A DNA stretch of 64,000 bases, taken from NCBI RefSeq assembly GCF_028649395.1, contig NZ_JAQSUW010000014.1, positions 480,315-544,314 on the forward strand, read 5' to 3'. Shown one piece after another: positions 1 through 11,069 of this stretch; position 1 is the stretch's first letter, and each line of letters begins with the position of its first letter. The position numbers and the translations under genes were made by a program. Source of the DNA: Pseudomonas sp. Gutcm_11s (GTDB lineage: Bacteria > Pseudomonadota > Gammaproteobacteria > Pseudomonadales > Pseudomonadaceae). The notes beneath the pieces were generated by a model that was not told the DNA's origin, searched no databases, and saw only the letters and a list, made by a program, of their open reading frames with translations.

Positions 1-1
1 G

Positions 2-465
<464 letters not shown>

Positions 466-466
<1 letters not shown>

Positions 467-1080
467 TGAGCAGCAAGCACGAAATACTCGAGAAGAACGT
501 CGGCCTGCTGGCCCTGCTCATGGTCTTCGCGGTGAGCATCGGCGGCCTGACCCAGATCGTTCCGCTGTTCTTCCAGGACGTGGTCAACGAGCCGGTGAAG
601 GGCATGAAGCCCTACACCGCGCTGCAACTGGAAGGTCGTGACATCTACATCCGCGAGGGCTGCGTAGGCTGCCACTCGCAGATGATTCGTCCGTTCCGTG
701 CCGAGACCGAGCGCTACGGCCACTACTCCGTGGCCGGCGAGAGCGTCTGGGACCACCCGTTCCTGTGGGGCTCCAAACGTACCGGTCCGGATCTGGCCCG
801 CGTCGGCGGTCGCTACTCGGACGATTGGCACCGCGCTCACCTGTACAACCCGCGCAACGTGGTACCGGAATCGAAGATGCCGGCCTACCCGTGGCTGGTC
901 GAGCACGCCCTCGACGGCAAGGACACCGCCGCCAAGATGGGCGCCCTGCGCACCCTCGGCGTTCCCTACACCGACGAAGACATCGCCAGCGCTCAGGAAT
1001 CGGTCAAGGGCAAGAGCGAAATGGAGGCGCTGGTCGCCTACCTGCAGGTCCTCGGCACCAGCCTGAAGAACAAGAGGTAA
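466..1080 (+). CDS. ccoO: cbb3-type cytochrome c oxidase mono-heme subunit II (CcoO), first copy
   Basis: CcoO is a 204-residue membrane-anchored c-type cytochrome that passes electrons from CcoP to CcoN. A single N-terminal transmembrane helix lies at about residues 10-32. The heme c motif CVGCH is at 66-70, and a Met ligand candidate sits in the [10 protein letters not shown] segment. The ATG is taken because it overlaps the ccoN stop; longer in-frame extensions run back into ccoN. Only six bases separate its stop from ccoP, so there is no room for ccoQ, unlike in the second operon. Confidence 0.96.
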
Positions 1081-1086
1081 TCGGAC

Positions 1087-2037
1087 ATGACCACTTTCTG
1101 GAGCTGGTACATCACCGTGCTCACCCTGGGCAGCCTGATCGCACTGCTGTGGCTGCTCTTCGCCACCCGCAGCGGCGAGCGCCCCGGCCAATCCGATCAG
1201 ACCATGGGCCACGCCTTCGACGGCATCGAGGAATATGACAACCCGCTGCCCAAGTGGTGGTTCATGCTGTTCCTCGGCACCCTGATCTTCGCCGGTGCCT
1301 ACCTGCTGCTGTATCCCGGCCTCGGCAACTTCGCCGGCAAGCTGCCGGGCTATGAAGGCGGCTGGACCCAGACCAAGCAATGGCAACGCGAGATGGACAA
1401 GGCCGACCAGCAATTCGGCCCGATCTATGCCAAGTACGCCAGCATGCCGGTCGAGGAAGTCGCCAAGGACGAGCGCGCGCTGAAGATGGGCGGTCGCCTG
1501 TTCGCCTCCAACTGCTCGGTCTGCCACGGCTCCGACGCCAAGGGCGCCTACGGCTTCCCCAACCTGACCGACAACGAGTGGCGCTGGGGCGGCAACCCGG
1601 ACTCGATCAAGCAGACCATCGCTGGTGGCCGCAGCGGCATGATGCCGCCGCAAGCCGCGATGATTGGCGAGGAAGGCGTGCACAACGTCGCCGCCTACGT
1701 GCTGACCGAACTGGCCGGCCGCAAGCTGCCGGAAGGCGAGACTGCCGACATCGCCGCCGGCCAGAAGATCTTCGCCGGCACCTGCTTCGCCTGCCACGGC
1801 GTTGAAGGCAAGGGCACCCCGAGCATGGGCGCACCGAACCTGACCCAGCCGAGCGCGTTCATCTACGGCAGCAGCTTCGCTCAACTGCAGCAGACCATCC
1901 GCTACGGCCGCAGCGGCCACATGCCGGCGCAGCTGCAGTACGTTGGCAGCGAGGACAAGGTCCACCTGCTCGCAGCCTACGTCTACAGCCTGTCGCAGAA
2001 GCAGCCAGCGGCCGAGGAGACCCTGGCCAGCGAGTAA
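1087..2037 (+). CDS. ccoP: cbb3-type cytochrome c oxidase di-heme subunit III (CcoP), first copy
   Basis: CcoP is a 316-residue di-heme cytochrome c subunit that takes electrons from soluble cytochromes. Two N-terminal transmembrane helices (about 8-27 and 57-76) flank the conserved [15 protein letters not shown] segment. The two heme c motifs are CSVCH (143-147) and CFACH (233-237). It is the last gene of the first operon and is followed by a perfect 10-bp stem-loop. Compared with the second CcoP it is 12 residues shorter in the linker before the first heme domain (around residue 90). Confidence 0.96.
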   Translation: MTTFWSWYITVLTLGSLIALLWLLFATRSGERPGQSDQTMGHAFDGIEEYDNPLPKWWFMLFLGTLIFAGAYLLLYPGLGNFAGKLPGYEGGWTQTKQWQREMDKADQQFGPIYAKYASMPVEEVAKDERALKMGGRLFASNCSVCHGSDAKGAYGFPNLTDNEWRWGGNPDSIKQTIAGGRSGMMPPQAAMIGEEGVHNVAAYVLTELAGRKLPEGETADIAAGQKIFAGTCFACHGVEGKGTPSMGAPNLTQPSAFIYGSSFAQLQQTIRYGRSGHMPAQLQYVGSEDKVHLLAAYVYSLSQKQPAAEETLASE

Positions 2038-2045
2038 CCTCCCTC

Positions 2046-2070
2046 CGCGGGTGCCGCCCTGGCACCCGCG
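2046..2070 (+). terminator. stem-loop after the first cco operon
   Basis: CGCGGGTGCC and GGCACCCGCG form a perfect 10-bp stem with a 5-nt loop, nine bases after the ccoP stop. There is no U-run after it, so it may be an mRNA 3'-end stabiliser or a weak terminator rather than a classical intrinsic one. Confidence 0.6.
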
Positions 2071-2267
2071 ACCTTCCGCTAATGCGACCCGATGTCGCAC
2101 CCTCCTGACCGCTTGCACGCCGCGTTTGAGGACTTGGTCTAAGCTGCCCATCAGTCGCACTCCGTAACAACCCCACGGATTTCCCCCCTTGGAGCAGGGT
2201 TACTCGGTGCGTAGCGGACTTCGGCGAAGAGCCCTTCGATCGCCGCAAAAGGCCGCTAAAACCTTGA

Positions 2268-3808
<1,541 letters not shown>

Positions 3809-3809
<1 letters not shown>

Positions 3810-4426
3810 TGGCCGGTAGCAAACACGAGATTTTCGAGAAGAACATCGGCCTGCTGGCCATCGGCATGGTCCTGGCGGTGAGCATCGGCGGTCTGACCCA
3901 GATCGTTCCGCTGTTCTTCCAGGACGTCACCAACACCCCGGTGGAGGGCATGAAGCCGCGCACCGCGCTGGAGCTGGAAGGCCGTGACATCTACATCCGC
4001 GAAGGCTGCGTAGGCTGCCACTCGCAGATGATTCGTCCGTTCCGTGCCGAGACCGAGCGCTATGGCCACTACTCCGTAGCCGGCGAAAGCGTCTGGGACC
4101 ACCCGTTCCTGTGGGGTTCCAAGCGTACCGGTCCGGACCTGGCCCGCGTCGGCGGCCGTTACTCGGATGACTGGCACCGTGCCCACCTGTACAACCCGCG
4201 CAACGTAGTACCGGAATCGAAGATGCCGGCTTACCCGTGGCTGGTTGAGAACAAGCTCGACGGCAAGCACACCGGCGCCAAGATGGAAGCCCTGCGCACC
4301 CTCGGCGTTCCGTACACCGACGAAGACGTCGCCGGCGCACGTGAAGCCGTCAAGGGCAAGACCGAAATGGACGCACTGGTCGCGTACCTGCAAGGTCTTG
4401 GCACTGCCATCAAGAACAAACGGTAA
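3809..4426 (+). CDS. ccoO: cbb3-type cytochrome c oxidase mono-heme subunit II (CcoO), second copy
   Basis: This 205-residue paralogue of the first CcoO has one N-terminal membrane anchor (about 11-33) and the heme motif CVGCH at 67-71. The stretch from [14 protein letters not shown] to the YPWLVE segment is identical in sequence to the first copy, while the N-terminal 50 and C-terminal 40 residues differ more. It starts in the TGATG overlap with ccoN and lies six bases before ccoQ. Confidence 0.96.
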
Positions 4427-4432
4427 CGCCTC

Positions 4433-4618
4433 ATGGATATCGGGATGATTCGCGGCATAGGCACAGTCATAGTTTTCGTCGCCTTCATCGGCGTGGTGCT
4501 CTGGGCCTACAACAGCAAGCGCAAGAGCAGCTTCGACGAGGCGGCCAACCTGCCCTTCGCCGACGACGTCCCAGCCACCAAGCGTGACGAGCAAGATTCT
4601 GGGAGCAATAAAGAATGA
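4433..4618 (+). CDS. ccoQ: cbb3 oxidase small subunit CcoQ
   Basis: This 61-residue single-span membrane protein has a hydrophobic segment at about 5-25, then a basic NSKRKSSF stretch and an acidic, charged tail. CcoQ stabilises the cbb3 complex in other bacteria. It lies between ccoO and ccoP in the canonical order, and its TGA overlaps the ccoP ATG (ATGA). The first oxidase operon has no counterpart. Confidence 0.9.
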   Translation: MDIGMIRGIGTVIVFVAFIGVVLWAYNSKRKSSFDEAANLPFADDVPATKRDEQDSGSNKE

Positions 4619-5592
4619 CTCTGTTCTGGAGTATCTACATCAGCGTATTGAGCCTCGGCACCATCGTCGCTCTCACCGCGCTGCTCTTCGGTATTCGTAA
4701 GGGCCAGCGCCCGGACCCGACCGATGACACCGTCGGCCATGCCTTCGACGGCATCGAGGAGTTCGACAATCCGCTGCCGAAGTGGTGGTTCATGCTGTTC
4801 GTGGCCACCGTCGTCTTCGCCCTCGGCTACCTGGTCCTGTACCCGGGCCTGGGCACCTGGAAAGGTCTGCTGCCGGGCTACAACGAAGCCGGCGACGGCA
4901 AGCCGTTCGCCAACGGCGAATCCGGCTGGACCGGCGTACACCAGTGGGAGAAGGAAATGCTCCGCGCTGACAAGCAGTACGCGCCGATCTACGCCAAGTA
5001 CGCCAAGATGCCGATCGAGGAAGTGGCCAAGGACGAGCAAGCCCTGAAAATGGGTGGCCGCCTGTTCGCCTCCAACTGCTCGGTTTGCCACGGCTCCGAC
5101 GCCAAGGGCGCCTACGGCTTCCCGAACCTGACCGACAACGAATGGCGCTGGGGCGGTGCTCCGGCCACCATCAAGGAGACCATCATCGGTGGTCGCCACG
5201 GCATGATGCCGGCTCAGGGCCCGACCATTGGTGAAGATGGCGTACGTAACGTCGCTGCCTACGTGCTGACCGAACTGGGCGGCCGCAAGCTGCCGGAAGG
5301 CGTCACCGCCGACGTGGCCGCGGGCAAGCAAGTGTTCGAGAGCGTCTGCTTCGCCTGCCACACCAAGGAAGGCACCGGCACCCCGAGCATGGGCGCGCCG
5401 AACCTGACCAACCCGAGCGCCTTCATCTACGGCAGCAGCTACGCCCAGCTGCAGCAGACCATCCGTTACGGCCGCAGCGGCAACATGCCTGCTCAGCTGC
5501 CGTACGTGGGTAGCGAAGACAAGGTGCACCTGCTGGCCGCCTACGTGTATAGCCTGTCGCACGGCAACACCGACGCAGCTGTCGAGAAGTAA
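4615..5592 (+). CDS. ccoP: cbb3-type cytochrome c oxidase di-heme subunit III (CcoP), second copy
   Basis: This 325-residue CcoP has two N-terminal transmembrane helices, the conserved [15 protein letters not shown] segment, and heme motifs CSVCH (155-159) and CFACH (near 245-249). It differs from the first CcoP by a 12-residue insertion around residues 91-103 ([13 protein letters not shown] region) between the second membrane helix and the first cytochrome domain. It starts in the ATGA overlap with ccoQ and is followed by a hairpin. Confidence 0.96.
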   Translation: MTLFWSIYISVLSLGTIVALTALLFGIRKGQRPDPTDDTVGHAFDGIEEFDNPLPKWWFMLFVATVVFALGYLVLYPGLGTWKGLLPGYNEAGDGKPFANGESGWTGVHQWEKEMLRADKQYAPIYAKYAKMPIEEVAKDEQALKMGGRLFASNCSVCHGSDAKGAYGFPNLTDNEWRWGGAPATIKETIIGGRHGMMPAQGPTIGEDGVRNVAAYVLTELGGRKLPEGVTADVAAGKQVFESVCFACHTKEGTGTPSMGAPNLTNPSAFIYGSSYAQLQQTIRYGRSGNMPAQLPYVGSEDKVHLLAAYVYSLSHGNTDAAVEK

Positions 5593-5603
5593 GGCTCCAC
5601 CCC

Positions 5604-5634
5604 GCCCGGACGCGACCGCCGGTCGCACCCGGGC
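5604..5634 (+). terminator. stem-loop after the second cco operon
   Basis: GCGACC-GCC-GGTCGC forms an inner 6-bp stem. GCCCGG and CCGGGC extend it as an outer stem separated by a symmetric AC/AC internal loop. It lies 11 bases after the ccoP stop. There is no clear U-run, so termination efficiency is uncertain. Confidence 0.55.
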
Positions 5635-5726
5635 AACGCTCGATCAGGCGTACCATAGTGACGTGAAATCCTGACTCCCTCGGCAAGTATCGAAGGAGCA
5701 CTCACCCAAGCCGTGGTACGCACCTG

Positions 5727-7142
5727 ATGAGCGAACAGATTCCAGTCCGAAACATCACCCCTCCCCCGGCCAAGAGCGGCGAAACCGTCGACCTCTACGC
5801 CAGCCGCGAAAAAATCTACACCCGCGCCTTCACTGGCCTGTTCCGCAATCTTCGCCTGAGCGGCGGAGCCTTCCTCTTCATTCTCTACTTCGGCACCGTA
5901 TGGCTGAGCTGGAACGACCGTCAGGCCGTCTGGTGGAACCTGCCGGAGCGCAAATTCTTCATCTTCGGCGCCACCTTCTGGCCGCAGGACTTCATCCTGC
6001 TGTCGGCGCTGCTGATCATCGCCGCCTTCGGCCTGTTCTTCATCACCGTGTTCGCCGGCCGCGTCTGGTGTGGCTACACCTGCCCGCAGAGCGTGTGGAC
6101 CTGGATCTTCATGTGGTGCGAGAAAGTCACCGAGGGTGACCGCAACCAGCGCATGAAGCTGGACAAGGCGCCGATGAGCGCCAACAAGTTCGGGCGCAAG
6201 GCCGCCAAGCACAGCCTGTGGATCCTCATCGGCCTGGTCACCGGCCTGACCTTCGTCGGCTACTTCTCGCCGATCCGCGAATTGATCCCGGAGCTGCTGA
6301 ACGGCGACGCCGACGGCTGGGCCTATTTCTGGGTCGGCTTCTTCACCCTCGCTACCTACGGCAACGCCGGCTGGCTGCGCGAGCAGGTGTGCATCTACAT
6401 GTGCCCCTACGCGCGCTTCCAGAGCGTGATGTTCGACCCGGACACCCTGATCGTCTCCTACGACCCACGTCGCGGCGAGCATCGCGGCCCGCGCAAGAAG
6501 AACATCGACTACAAGGCCCAGGGCCTCGGCGACTGCATCGACTGCACCATGTGCGTCCAGGTCTGTCCGACCGGCATCGACATCCGCGACGGCCTGCAGA
6601 TCGAGTGCATCGGCTGCGCCGCCTGCATCGACGCCTGCGACAGCATCATGGACAAGATGGGCTACCCCAAGGGCCTGATCAGCTACACAACCGAACACAA
6701 TCTTTCCGGGCAGAAGACCCATCTGCTACGTCCACGCCTGATAGGCTACGCCGTCGCGCTGGTAGCGATGATGAGCATGTTCGCCTGGGCGGTGGCCAGC
6801 CGCTCGCTGGTGGAGATCGACGTGCTCAAGGACCGCGTGCTGTTCCGCGAGAACGAGCAGGGTCACGTCGAAAACGTCTACACCGTGAAACTGATGAACA
6901 AGGCCCAGCGCGACCTGACCTACCTGATTTCCGTCGAGGGCATCGACGGCCTCGAGTACGAAGGCAAGCGCGAGGTCAAGGCAGTCGCCGGCGAGGTGCT
7001 GTCGATCCCGGTGGAACTGTCCATCGAGCCGGAGAAGCTACCCTCCAGCGCCAACGAAATCCGCTTCAGGGTCAAATCCCTGGAAGACCCGTCCATCGAG
7101 AACGACGCCGACAGCCGATTCATCGGCCCAAGCGTGCGCTGA
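5727..7142 (+). CDS. ccoG: cytochrome c oxidase accessory protein CcoG (RdxA/FixG), polyferredoxin-type membrane protein
   Basis: CcoG is 471 residues and membrane-bound, with about five transmembrane helices. It is reported in Rhodobacter to act as a Cu(II) reductase in cbb3 assembly. The N-terminal half has CGYTCPQSVW (Cys 115 and 119) and later CIYMCPYARFQ. Two 4Fe-4S ferredoxin motifs of the CxxCxxCxxxCP type follow (DCIDCTMCVQVCP and ECIGCAACIDACD, roughly residues 268-305). The C-terminal domain has the Ig-like fold typical of the family. It heads the ccoGHIS assembly cluster, 134 bp after ccoP. Confidence 0.95.
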   Translation: MSEQIPVRNITPPPAKSGETVDLYASREKIYTRAFTGLFRNLRLSGGAFLFILYFGTVWLSWNDRQAVWWNLPERKFFIFGATFWPQDFILLSALLIIAAFGLFFITVFAGRVWCGYTCPQSVWTWIFMWCEKVTEGDRNQRMKLDKAPMSANKFGRKAAKHSLWILIGLVTGLTFVGYFSPIRELIPELLNGDADGWAYFWVGFFTLATYGNAGWLREQVCIYMCPYARFQSVMFDPDTLIVSYDPRRGEHRGPRKKNIDYKAQGLGDCIDCTMCVQVCPTGIDIRDGLQIECIGCAACIDACDSIMDKMGYPKGLISYTTEHNLSGQKTHLLRPRLIGYAVALVAMMSMFAWAVASRSLVEIDVLKDRVLFRENEQGHVENVYTVKLMNKAQRDLTYLISVEGIDGLEYEGKREVKAVAGEVLSIPVELSIEPEKLPSSANEIRFRVKSLEDPSIENDADSRFIGPSVR

Positions 7143-7155
7143 ACAAGGCTATCCA

Positions 7156-7659
7156 ATGTCGTTGCAACAACCTCCGGTCAACCCCTGGTACAAAGAAGTC
7201 TGGGTCTGGTTCATCCTCGGCATCCTCGGCCTGTCCGTGGTGCTGGGCACCAGCATGCTGGTGATCGCCACCAAGAACCCGCCGGGCCTGCTCTCGGACA
7301 ACTACTACGACGTCGGCAAGGGCATCAACACCTCGCTGGAGCGCGAAGAGCTGGCCCAGCGCCTCAAGCTCAAGGCAGAGCTCACCCTGGACAACGAGCG
7401 CGGCACAGTCGAGCTGCGCCTGCAGGGCTACAGCAATCCGCCGCAACTGGTGCTCAACCTGATCTCGCCGACCCAGCCGGAGCGCGACCGTCGTGTCGTG
7501 CTGCAGACCCAGCCCGACGGCAGCTACGCCGGCAACCTGCTGGACGCCGTCGAGGGTCGCCGTTTCGTCGAGCTGATCGGCCAGGAAGGCGGCAAGGACT
7601 GGCGCCTGTTCGAGGAAGAACAACTGGTCAGCGGCCAGCGCATTCAGCTCGGCGAGTAA
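7156..7659 (+). CDS. ccoH: FixH/CcoH family cbb3 assembly protein
   Basis: This 167-residue protein has one N-terminal transmembrane helix (about 13-35) preceded by the typical NPWYKEVWVWFI segment. The rest is a periplasmic domain with the SDNYYDVGKGIN motif of FixH proteins. FixH/CcoH is needed for stable assembly of cbb3 oxidase. It lies 13 bp after ccoG and 10 bp before ccoI, consistent with one operon. Confidence 0.93.
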   Translation: MSLQQPPVNPWYKEVWVWFILGILGLSVVLGTSMLVIATKNPPGLLSDNYYDVGKGINTSLEREELAQRLKLKAELTLDNERGTVELRLQGYSNPPQLVLNLISPTQPERDRRVVLQTQPDGSYAGNLLDAVEGRRFVELIGQEGGKDWRLFEEEQLVSGQRIQLGE

Positions 7660-7669
7660 GCCCGCACGC

Positions 7670-10075
7670 ATGAGCAGCCCCCTTCCCTGCTATCACTGCG
7701 GCCTGCCGGTACCTTCCGGCAGCCGTTTCGAGGCCCGCGTACTCGACGAGACGCGGGCCTTCTGCTGCCCGGGCTGCCAGGCAGTGGCCGAGGCCATCGT
7801 CGCCGGCGGCCTGGACAACTACTACCGCCACCGCAGCGACAACGCGATCAACCCGCAGGCCCTGCCCAAGGCCCTGCCGGATGAGCTCGCGCTGTACGAC
7901 CGCGACGAGGTGCAGCAGGACTTCGTGCAGCACGAGGGCGAGCTGAGCGAGACCCGCCTGCTGATCGAGGGCATCAGCTGCGCCGCCTGCGGCTGGTTGA
8001 TCGAGAAGCACCTGCGCGGCCTGCCGGGCGTGGCCGAGGCCAACCTCAACCTGTCCAACCAGCGCCTGCAGGTGCGCTGGTCCGACAGCCAGCTGCCGCT
8101 CAGCCAGCTGCTCGCCGAGCTGCGCCGCATTGGCTACGCCGGCCACCCCTGGCAGGACGACGAGGCCAGCGCGCGCCTGGCCGAGGAAAACCGCCGCTCG
8201 ATGCGCCAGATCGGCGTCGCCGGGCTGCTGTGGCTGCAGGTGATGATGGCGACCATGGCCACCTGGCCTGAGGTCAATGTCGACCTCTCGCCGGAGCTGG
8301 ACATGATCCTGCGCTGGACCAGCCTGTTCCTCACCACGCCCATCGTCTTCTACTGCTGCGGTCAGTTCTTCCGCGGTGCGCTGCGTGACCTACGCACCCG
8401 CCACCTGACCATGGATGTCTCGGTATCGCTGGCCATCGGCGGCGCCTACCTGGCCGGCATCTGGTCGACCATCACCGGCGACGGCGAGCTGTATTTCGAC
8501 GCCGTCGGCATGTTCGCCCTGTTCCTCCTCGCCGGGCGCTACCTGGAACGGCGCGCCCGCGAACGCACGGCGGCGGCCACCGCCCAATTGGTCAGCCTGC
8601 TGCCACCTTCGTGCCTGCGCCTGGATGCCAACGGCCAGAGCCAGCGCGTGCTGCTGCGCGAGCTGGCGGTCGGTGACCAGGTACTGGTGCCACCGGGCGC
8701 GCAGCTGCCGGCAGACGGCCGCATCATCGCCGGCCAGTCGAGCATCGACGAGTCGCTGCTCACCGGCGAGTACCTGCCACTACCCCGCGCCGAAGGCGAC
8801 AGCGTCACCGCCGGCACCCTCAACGTCGAGGGTCCGCTGACCGTCGAGGTCCAGGCCCTGGGCGAGAACACCCGGCTGTCCGCCATCGTCCGCCTGCTCG
8901 AGCGCGCCCAGGCCGACAAGCCGCGCATGGCCGAACTGGCCGACCGCGTGGCGCAATGGTTCCTGCTGATCGTGCTGGCCTTTGCCGCCGTGGTCGGCTT
9001 GGTCTGGTGGCAGATCGACAGCGAGCGCGCCTTCTGGATCGTCCTCGCCCTGCTGGTCGCCACCTGCCCCTGCGCCCTGTCCCTGGCCACGCCGACCGCC
9101 CTGACCACCGCCACCGGCAGCCTGCACAAGCTCGGCCTGCTGCTGACCCGCGGCCATGTGCTGGAAGGGCTCAAGCAGATCGACACGGTGATCTTCGACA
9201 AGACCGGCACCCTCAGCGAGGGCCGCCTGACCCTGAGCCGCATCGAGACCCTGCGCGAGCTGGACGCCGACGCCTGCCTGGCCCTAGCCGCTGCGCTGGA
9301 ACACGGCTCCGAACACCCCATCGCCCGCGCCTTCGGCCACAGCAGCCGTGGCGTCGAGCAGCTGCTCAGCGCGCCGGGCCAGGGCCTGGAGGGCGTGGTC
9401 GAGGGGCGCCGCCTGCGCATCGGCCAGCCAGGCTACGTTGCCGCCCTGGCCAACCGCGAGGCACCGGCGATTCCCGGCGAGCACGGCCAGTGGCTGCTGC
9501 TTGGCGACGAACGCGGCCCGCTGGCCTGGTTCGTCCTCGACGATCGCCTGCGCGAAGACGCCCCTGACCTGATCGCCGCCTGCCGCGCCCAGGGCTGGGA
9601 CATCCTGCTGCTGTCCGGCGACAGCTCGCCCATGGTTGGCCAGGTCGCCCGCCAGCTCGGCATCGAGGACGCGAGAGGCGGCCTCACCCCAGACGCAAAA
9701 CTGGCCGTGCTCAAGGACCTGCACGAGCGCGGCCATCGCGTGCTGATGCTTGGCGATGGCGTCAACGACGTGCCGGTGCTGGCCGGCGCCGATATCAGCG
9801 TGGCCATGGGCAGCGCTACCGACCTGGCCAAGACCAGCGCCGACGCCGTGCTGCTGTCCAACCGCCTGGGCAGCCTGGTGCAGGCCTTTGCCCTGGCCCG
9901 CCGCACCCGCCGGGTGATTGTCGAGAACCTGGCCTGGGCGACTCTGTACAATGGCCTGGTGCTGCCGTTTGCCGCCATCGGCTGGATCACCCCGATGTGG
10001 GCTGCGGTCGGTATGTCGGTCAGCTCGTTGCTGGTAGTGCTGAACGCCCTGCGCCTGGCCCGCGTGCAGCCCTGA
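7670..10075 (+). CDS. ccoI: cation (copper) P1B-type ATPase CcoI (FixI)
   Basis: CcoI is an 801-residue inner-membrane copper-exporting P-type ATPase that delivers Cu to the periplasmic side for the CuB site of cbb3 oxidase. The N-terminus has a Cys-rich region (CYHCG and CCPGC) followed by an HMA domain with GISCAACGWL. The CPC metal motif appears as CPCALSLATPTAL, the phosphorylation motif as DKTGTL, and the hinge as GDGVNDVPVLAGAD. About eight transmembrane helices are expected. The start is the ATG ten bases after ccoH; the encoded N-terminus is the usual one for the family. Confidence 0.96.
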   Translation: MSSPLPCYHCGLPVPSGSRFEARVLDETRAFCCPGCQAVAEAIVAGGLDNYYRHRSDNAINPQALPKALPDELALYDRDEVQQDFVQHEGELSETRLLIEGISCAACGWLIEKHLRGLPGVAEANLNLSNQRLQVRWSDSQLPLSQLLAELRRIGYAGHPWQDDEASARLAEENRRSMRQIGVAGLLWLQVMMATMATWPEVNVDLSPELDMILRWTSLFLTTPIVFYCCGQFFRGALRDLRTRHLTMDVSVSLAIGGAYLAGIWSTITGDGELYFDAVGMFALFLLAGRYLERRARERTAAATAQLVSLLPPSCLRLDANGQSQRVLLRELAVGDQVLVPPGAQLPADGRIIAGQSSIDESLLTGEYLPLPRAEGDSVTAGTLNVEGPLTVEVQALGENTRLSAIVRLLERAQADKPRMAELADRVAQWFLLIVLAFAAVVGLVWWQIDSERAFWIVLALLVATCPCALSLATPTALTTATGSLHKLGLLLTRGHVLEGLKQIDTVIFDKTGTLSEGRLTLSRIETLRELDADACLALAAALEHGSEHPIARAFGHSSRGVEQLLSAPGQGLEGVVEGRRLRIGQPGYVAALANREAPAIPGEHGQWLLLGDERGPLAWFVLDDRLREDAPDLIAACRAQGWDILLLSGDSSPMVGQVARQLGIEDARGGLTPDAKLAVLKDLHERGHRVLMLGDGVNDVPVLAGADISVAMGSATDLAKTSADAVLLSNRLGSLVQAFALARRTRRVIVENLAWATLYNGLVLPFAAIGWITPMWAAVGMSVSSLLVVLNALRLARVQP

Positions 10076-10115
10076 TGCGGCCACTCACCTGCGCCGCGTA
10101 AATCCCGGAGCCTTC

Positions 10116-10325
10116 ATGTCCGCCATCTACATTCTCATCCCCATCGCCGTCGCCCTGGTCGGAGTCGCCATCTGGGTCTTCTTCTGGGCGGTGGACAGCG
10201 GTCAGTACGATGACCTGGATGGCCCGGCCCACAGCATCCTGTTCGACGACGAAGACCCGCAGCACAAGGCCGGCATCGCCGAAGCCGACAGCAGCGACAC
10301 GCCGAAGGACGAGCCGCGTGCCTGA
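10116..10325 (+). CDS. ccoS: cbb3-type oxidase assembly protein CcoS
   Basis: CcoS is 69 residues, with one transmembrane helix (about 3-25) followed by the family motif VDSGQYDDLDGPAHSILFDDE and an acidic tail. It is needed for cofactor insertion into CcoN. A good ribosome site (CGGAG) precedes the ATG. Its TGA lies inside the next gene, whose GTG start is at 10318, so translation of the two is likely coupled. Confidence 0.94.
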   Translation: MSAIYILIPIAVALVGVAIWVFFWAVDSGQYDDLDGPAHSILFDDEDPQHKAGIAEADSSDTPKDEPRA

Positions 10326-11001
10326 GCTGGCACCGCAACTTCTCTCCGCGCTGATCCTCGGCCTGCTCGGCGGCGGCCACTGCCTGGGCATGTGCGGCGG
10401 GCTGATGGGCGCCCTGACCCTGGCCATTCCGCCGGAGCAGCGTGCCCGTCGCTTCCGCCTGCTGCTGGCCTACAACCTCGGGCGCATCCTCAGCTACGCC
10501 GCCGCCGGCCTGCTCATCGGCCTGGCCGGCTGGGCAGTGGCCAGTAGCCCGGCGGCGATGATCCTGCGGGTAGTCGCTGGCCTGCTGCTGATCGCCATGG
10601 GCCTGTACCTGGCCGGCTGGTGGAGCGGCCTGACTCGCATCGAAGCCATTGGCCGCCATCTGTGGCGTCACCTGCAACCCGTCGCCAGCCGCCTGATGCC
10701 AGTCAGCAGCCTGCCGCGCGCGCTGCTGCTGGGCGCCGTCTGGGGTTGGCTGCCTTGCGGCCTGGTATACAGCACATTGCTGTGGGCCTCCAGCCAGGGC
10801 TCACCGGCCGACAGCGGCCTGCTGATGCTGGCCTTCGGCCTCGGCACCTGGCCGGTGCTGCTGGCCACCGGCATGGCTGCCGAGCGCCTCACCTCCCTGC
10901 TGCGCAAACGCGGCGTACGCATCGCCGGTGGCCTGCTGGTGATCCTGTTCGGCCTCTGGACCCTGCCCGGGCCGCATCAGCACTGGCTGATGGGCCATTG
11001 A
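10318..11001 (+). CDS. sulfite exporter TauE/SafE-like (DsbD-type) membrane protein
   Basis: This 227-residue polytopic membrane protein has about six helices. It carries the paired motifs GGGHCLGMCGG (near residue 18) and WLPCGLVYS (near 143), typical of the DsbD/CcdA-like TauE/SafE family that is conserved after ccoS in pseudomonads. The GTG start giving VPELAPQLL overlaps the ccoS end by eight bases; the longer frame back to 10210 would lie over ccoS and is not protein-like. The conserved His and Cys suggest metal or thiol transport linked to oxidase assembly, but the substrate is not known. Confidence 0.85.
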   Translation: MPELAPQLLSALILGLLGGGHCLGMCGGLMGALTLAIPPEQRARRFRLLLAYNLGRILSYAAAGLLIGLAGWAVASSPAAMILRVVAGLLLIAMGLYLAGWWSGLTRIEAIGRHLWRHLQPVASRLMPVSSLPRALLLGAVWGWLPCGLVYSTLLWASSQGSPADSGLLMLAFGLGTWPVLLATGMAAERLTSLLRKRGVRIAGGLLVILFGLWTLPGPHQHWLMGH

Positions 11002-11039
11002 TACAAATCAAAAGGCGTAGCGGCGCGACTCCCTAGACT
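10998..11039 (+). promoter_or_regulatory. ANR/FNR-dependent promoter of hemN
   Basis: TTGATACAAATCAA at 10998-11011 is a perfect FNR/ANR box (TTGAT-N4-ATCAA). TAGACT at 11034-11039 is a -10 element. If transcription starts near 11046, the box is centred at -41.5, the classical class II activation position. The box overlaps the stop codon of the preceding gene. Anr, encoded 2 kb downstream, is the expected activator under low oxygen. Confidence 0.9.
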
Positions 11040-11069
11040 GGCTGCACTGTCCATTCCAGGGATTCTCCA

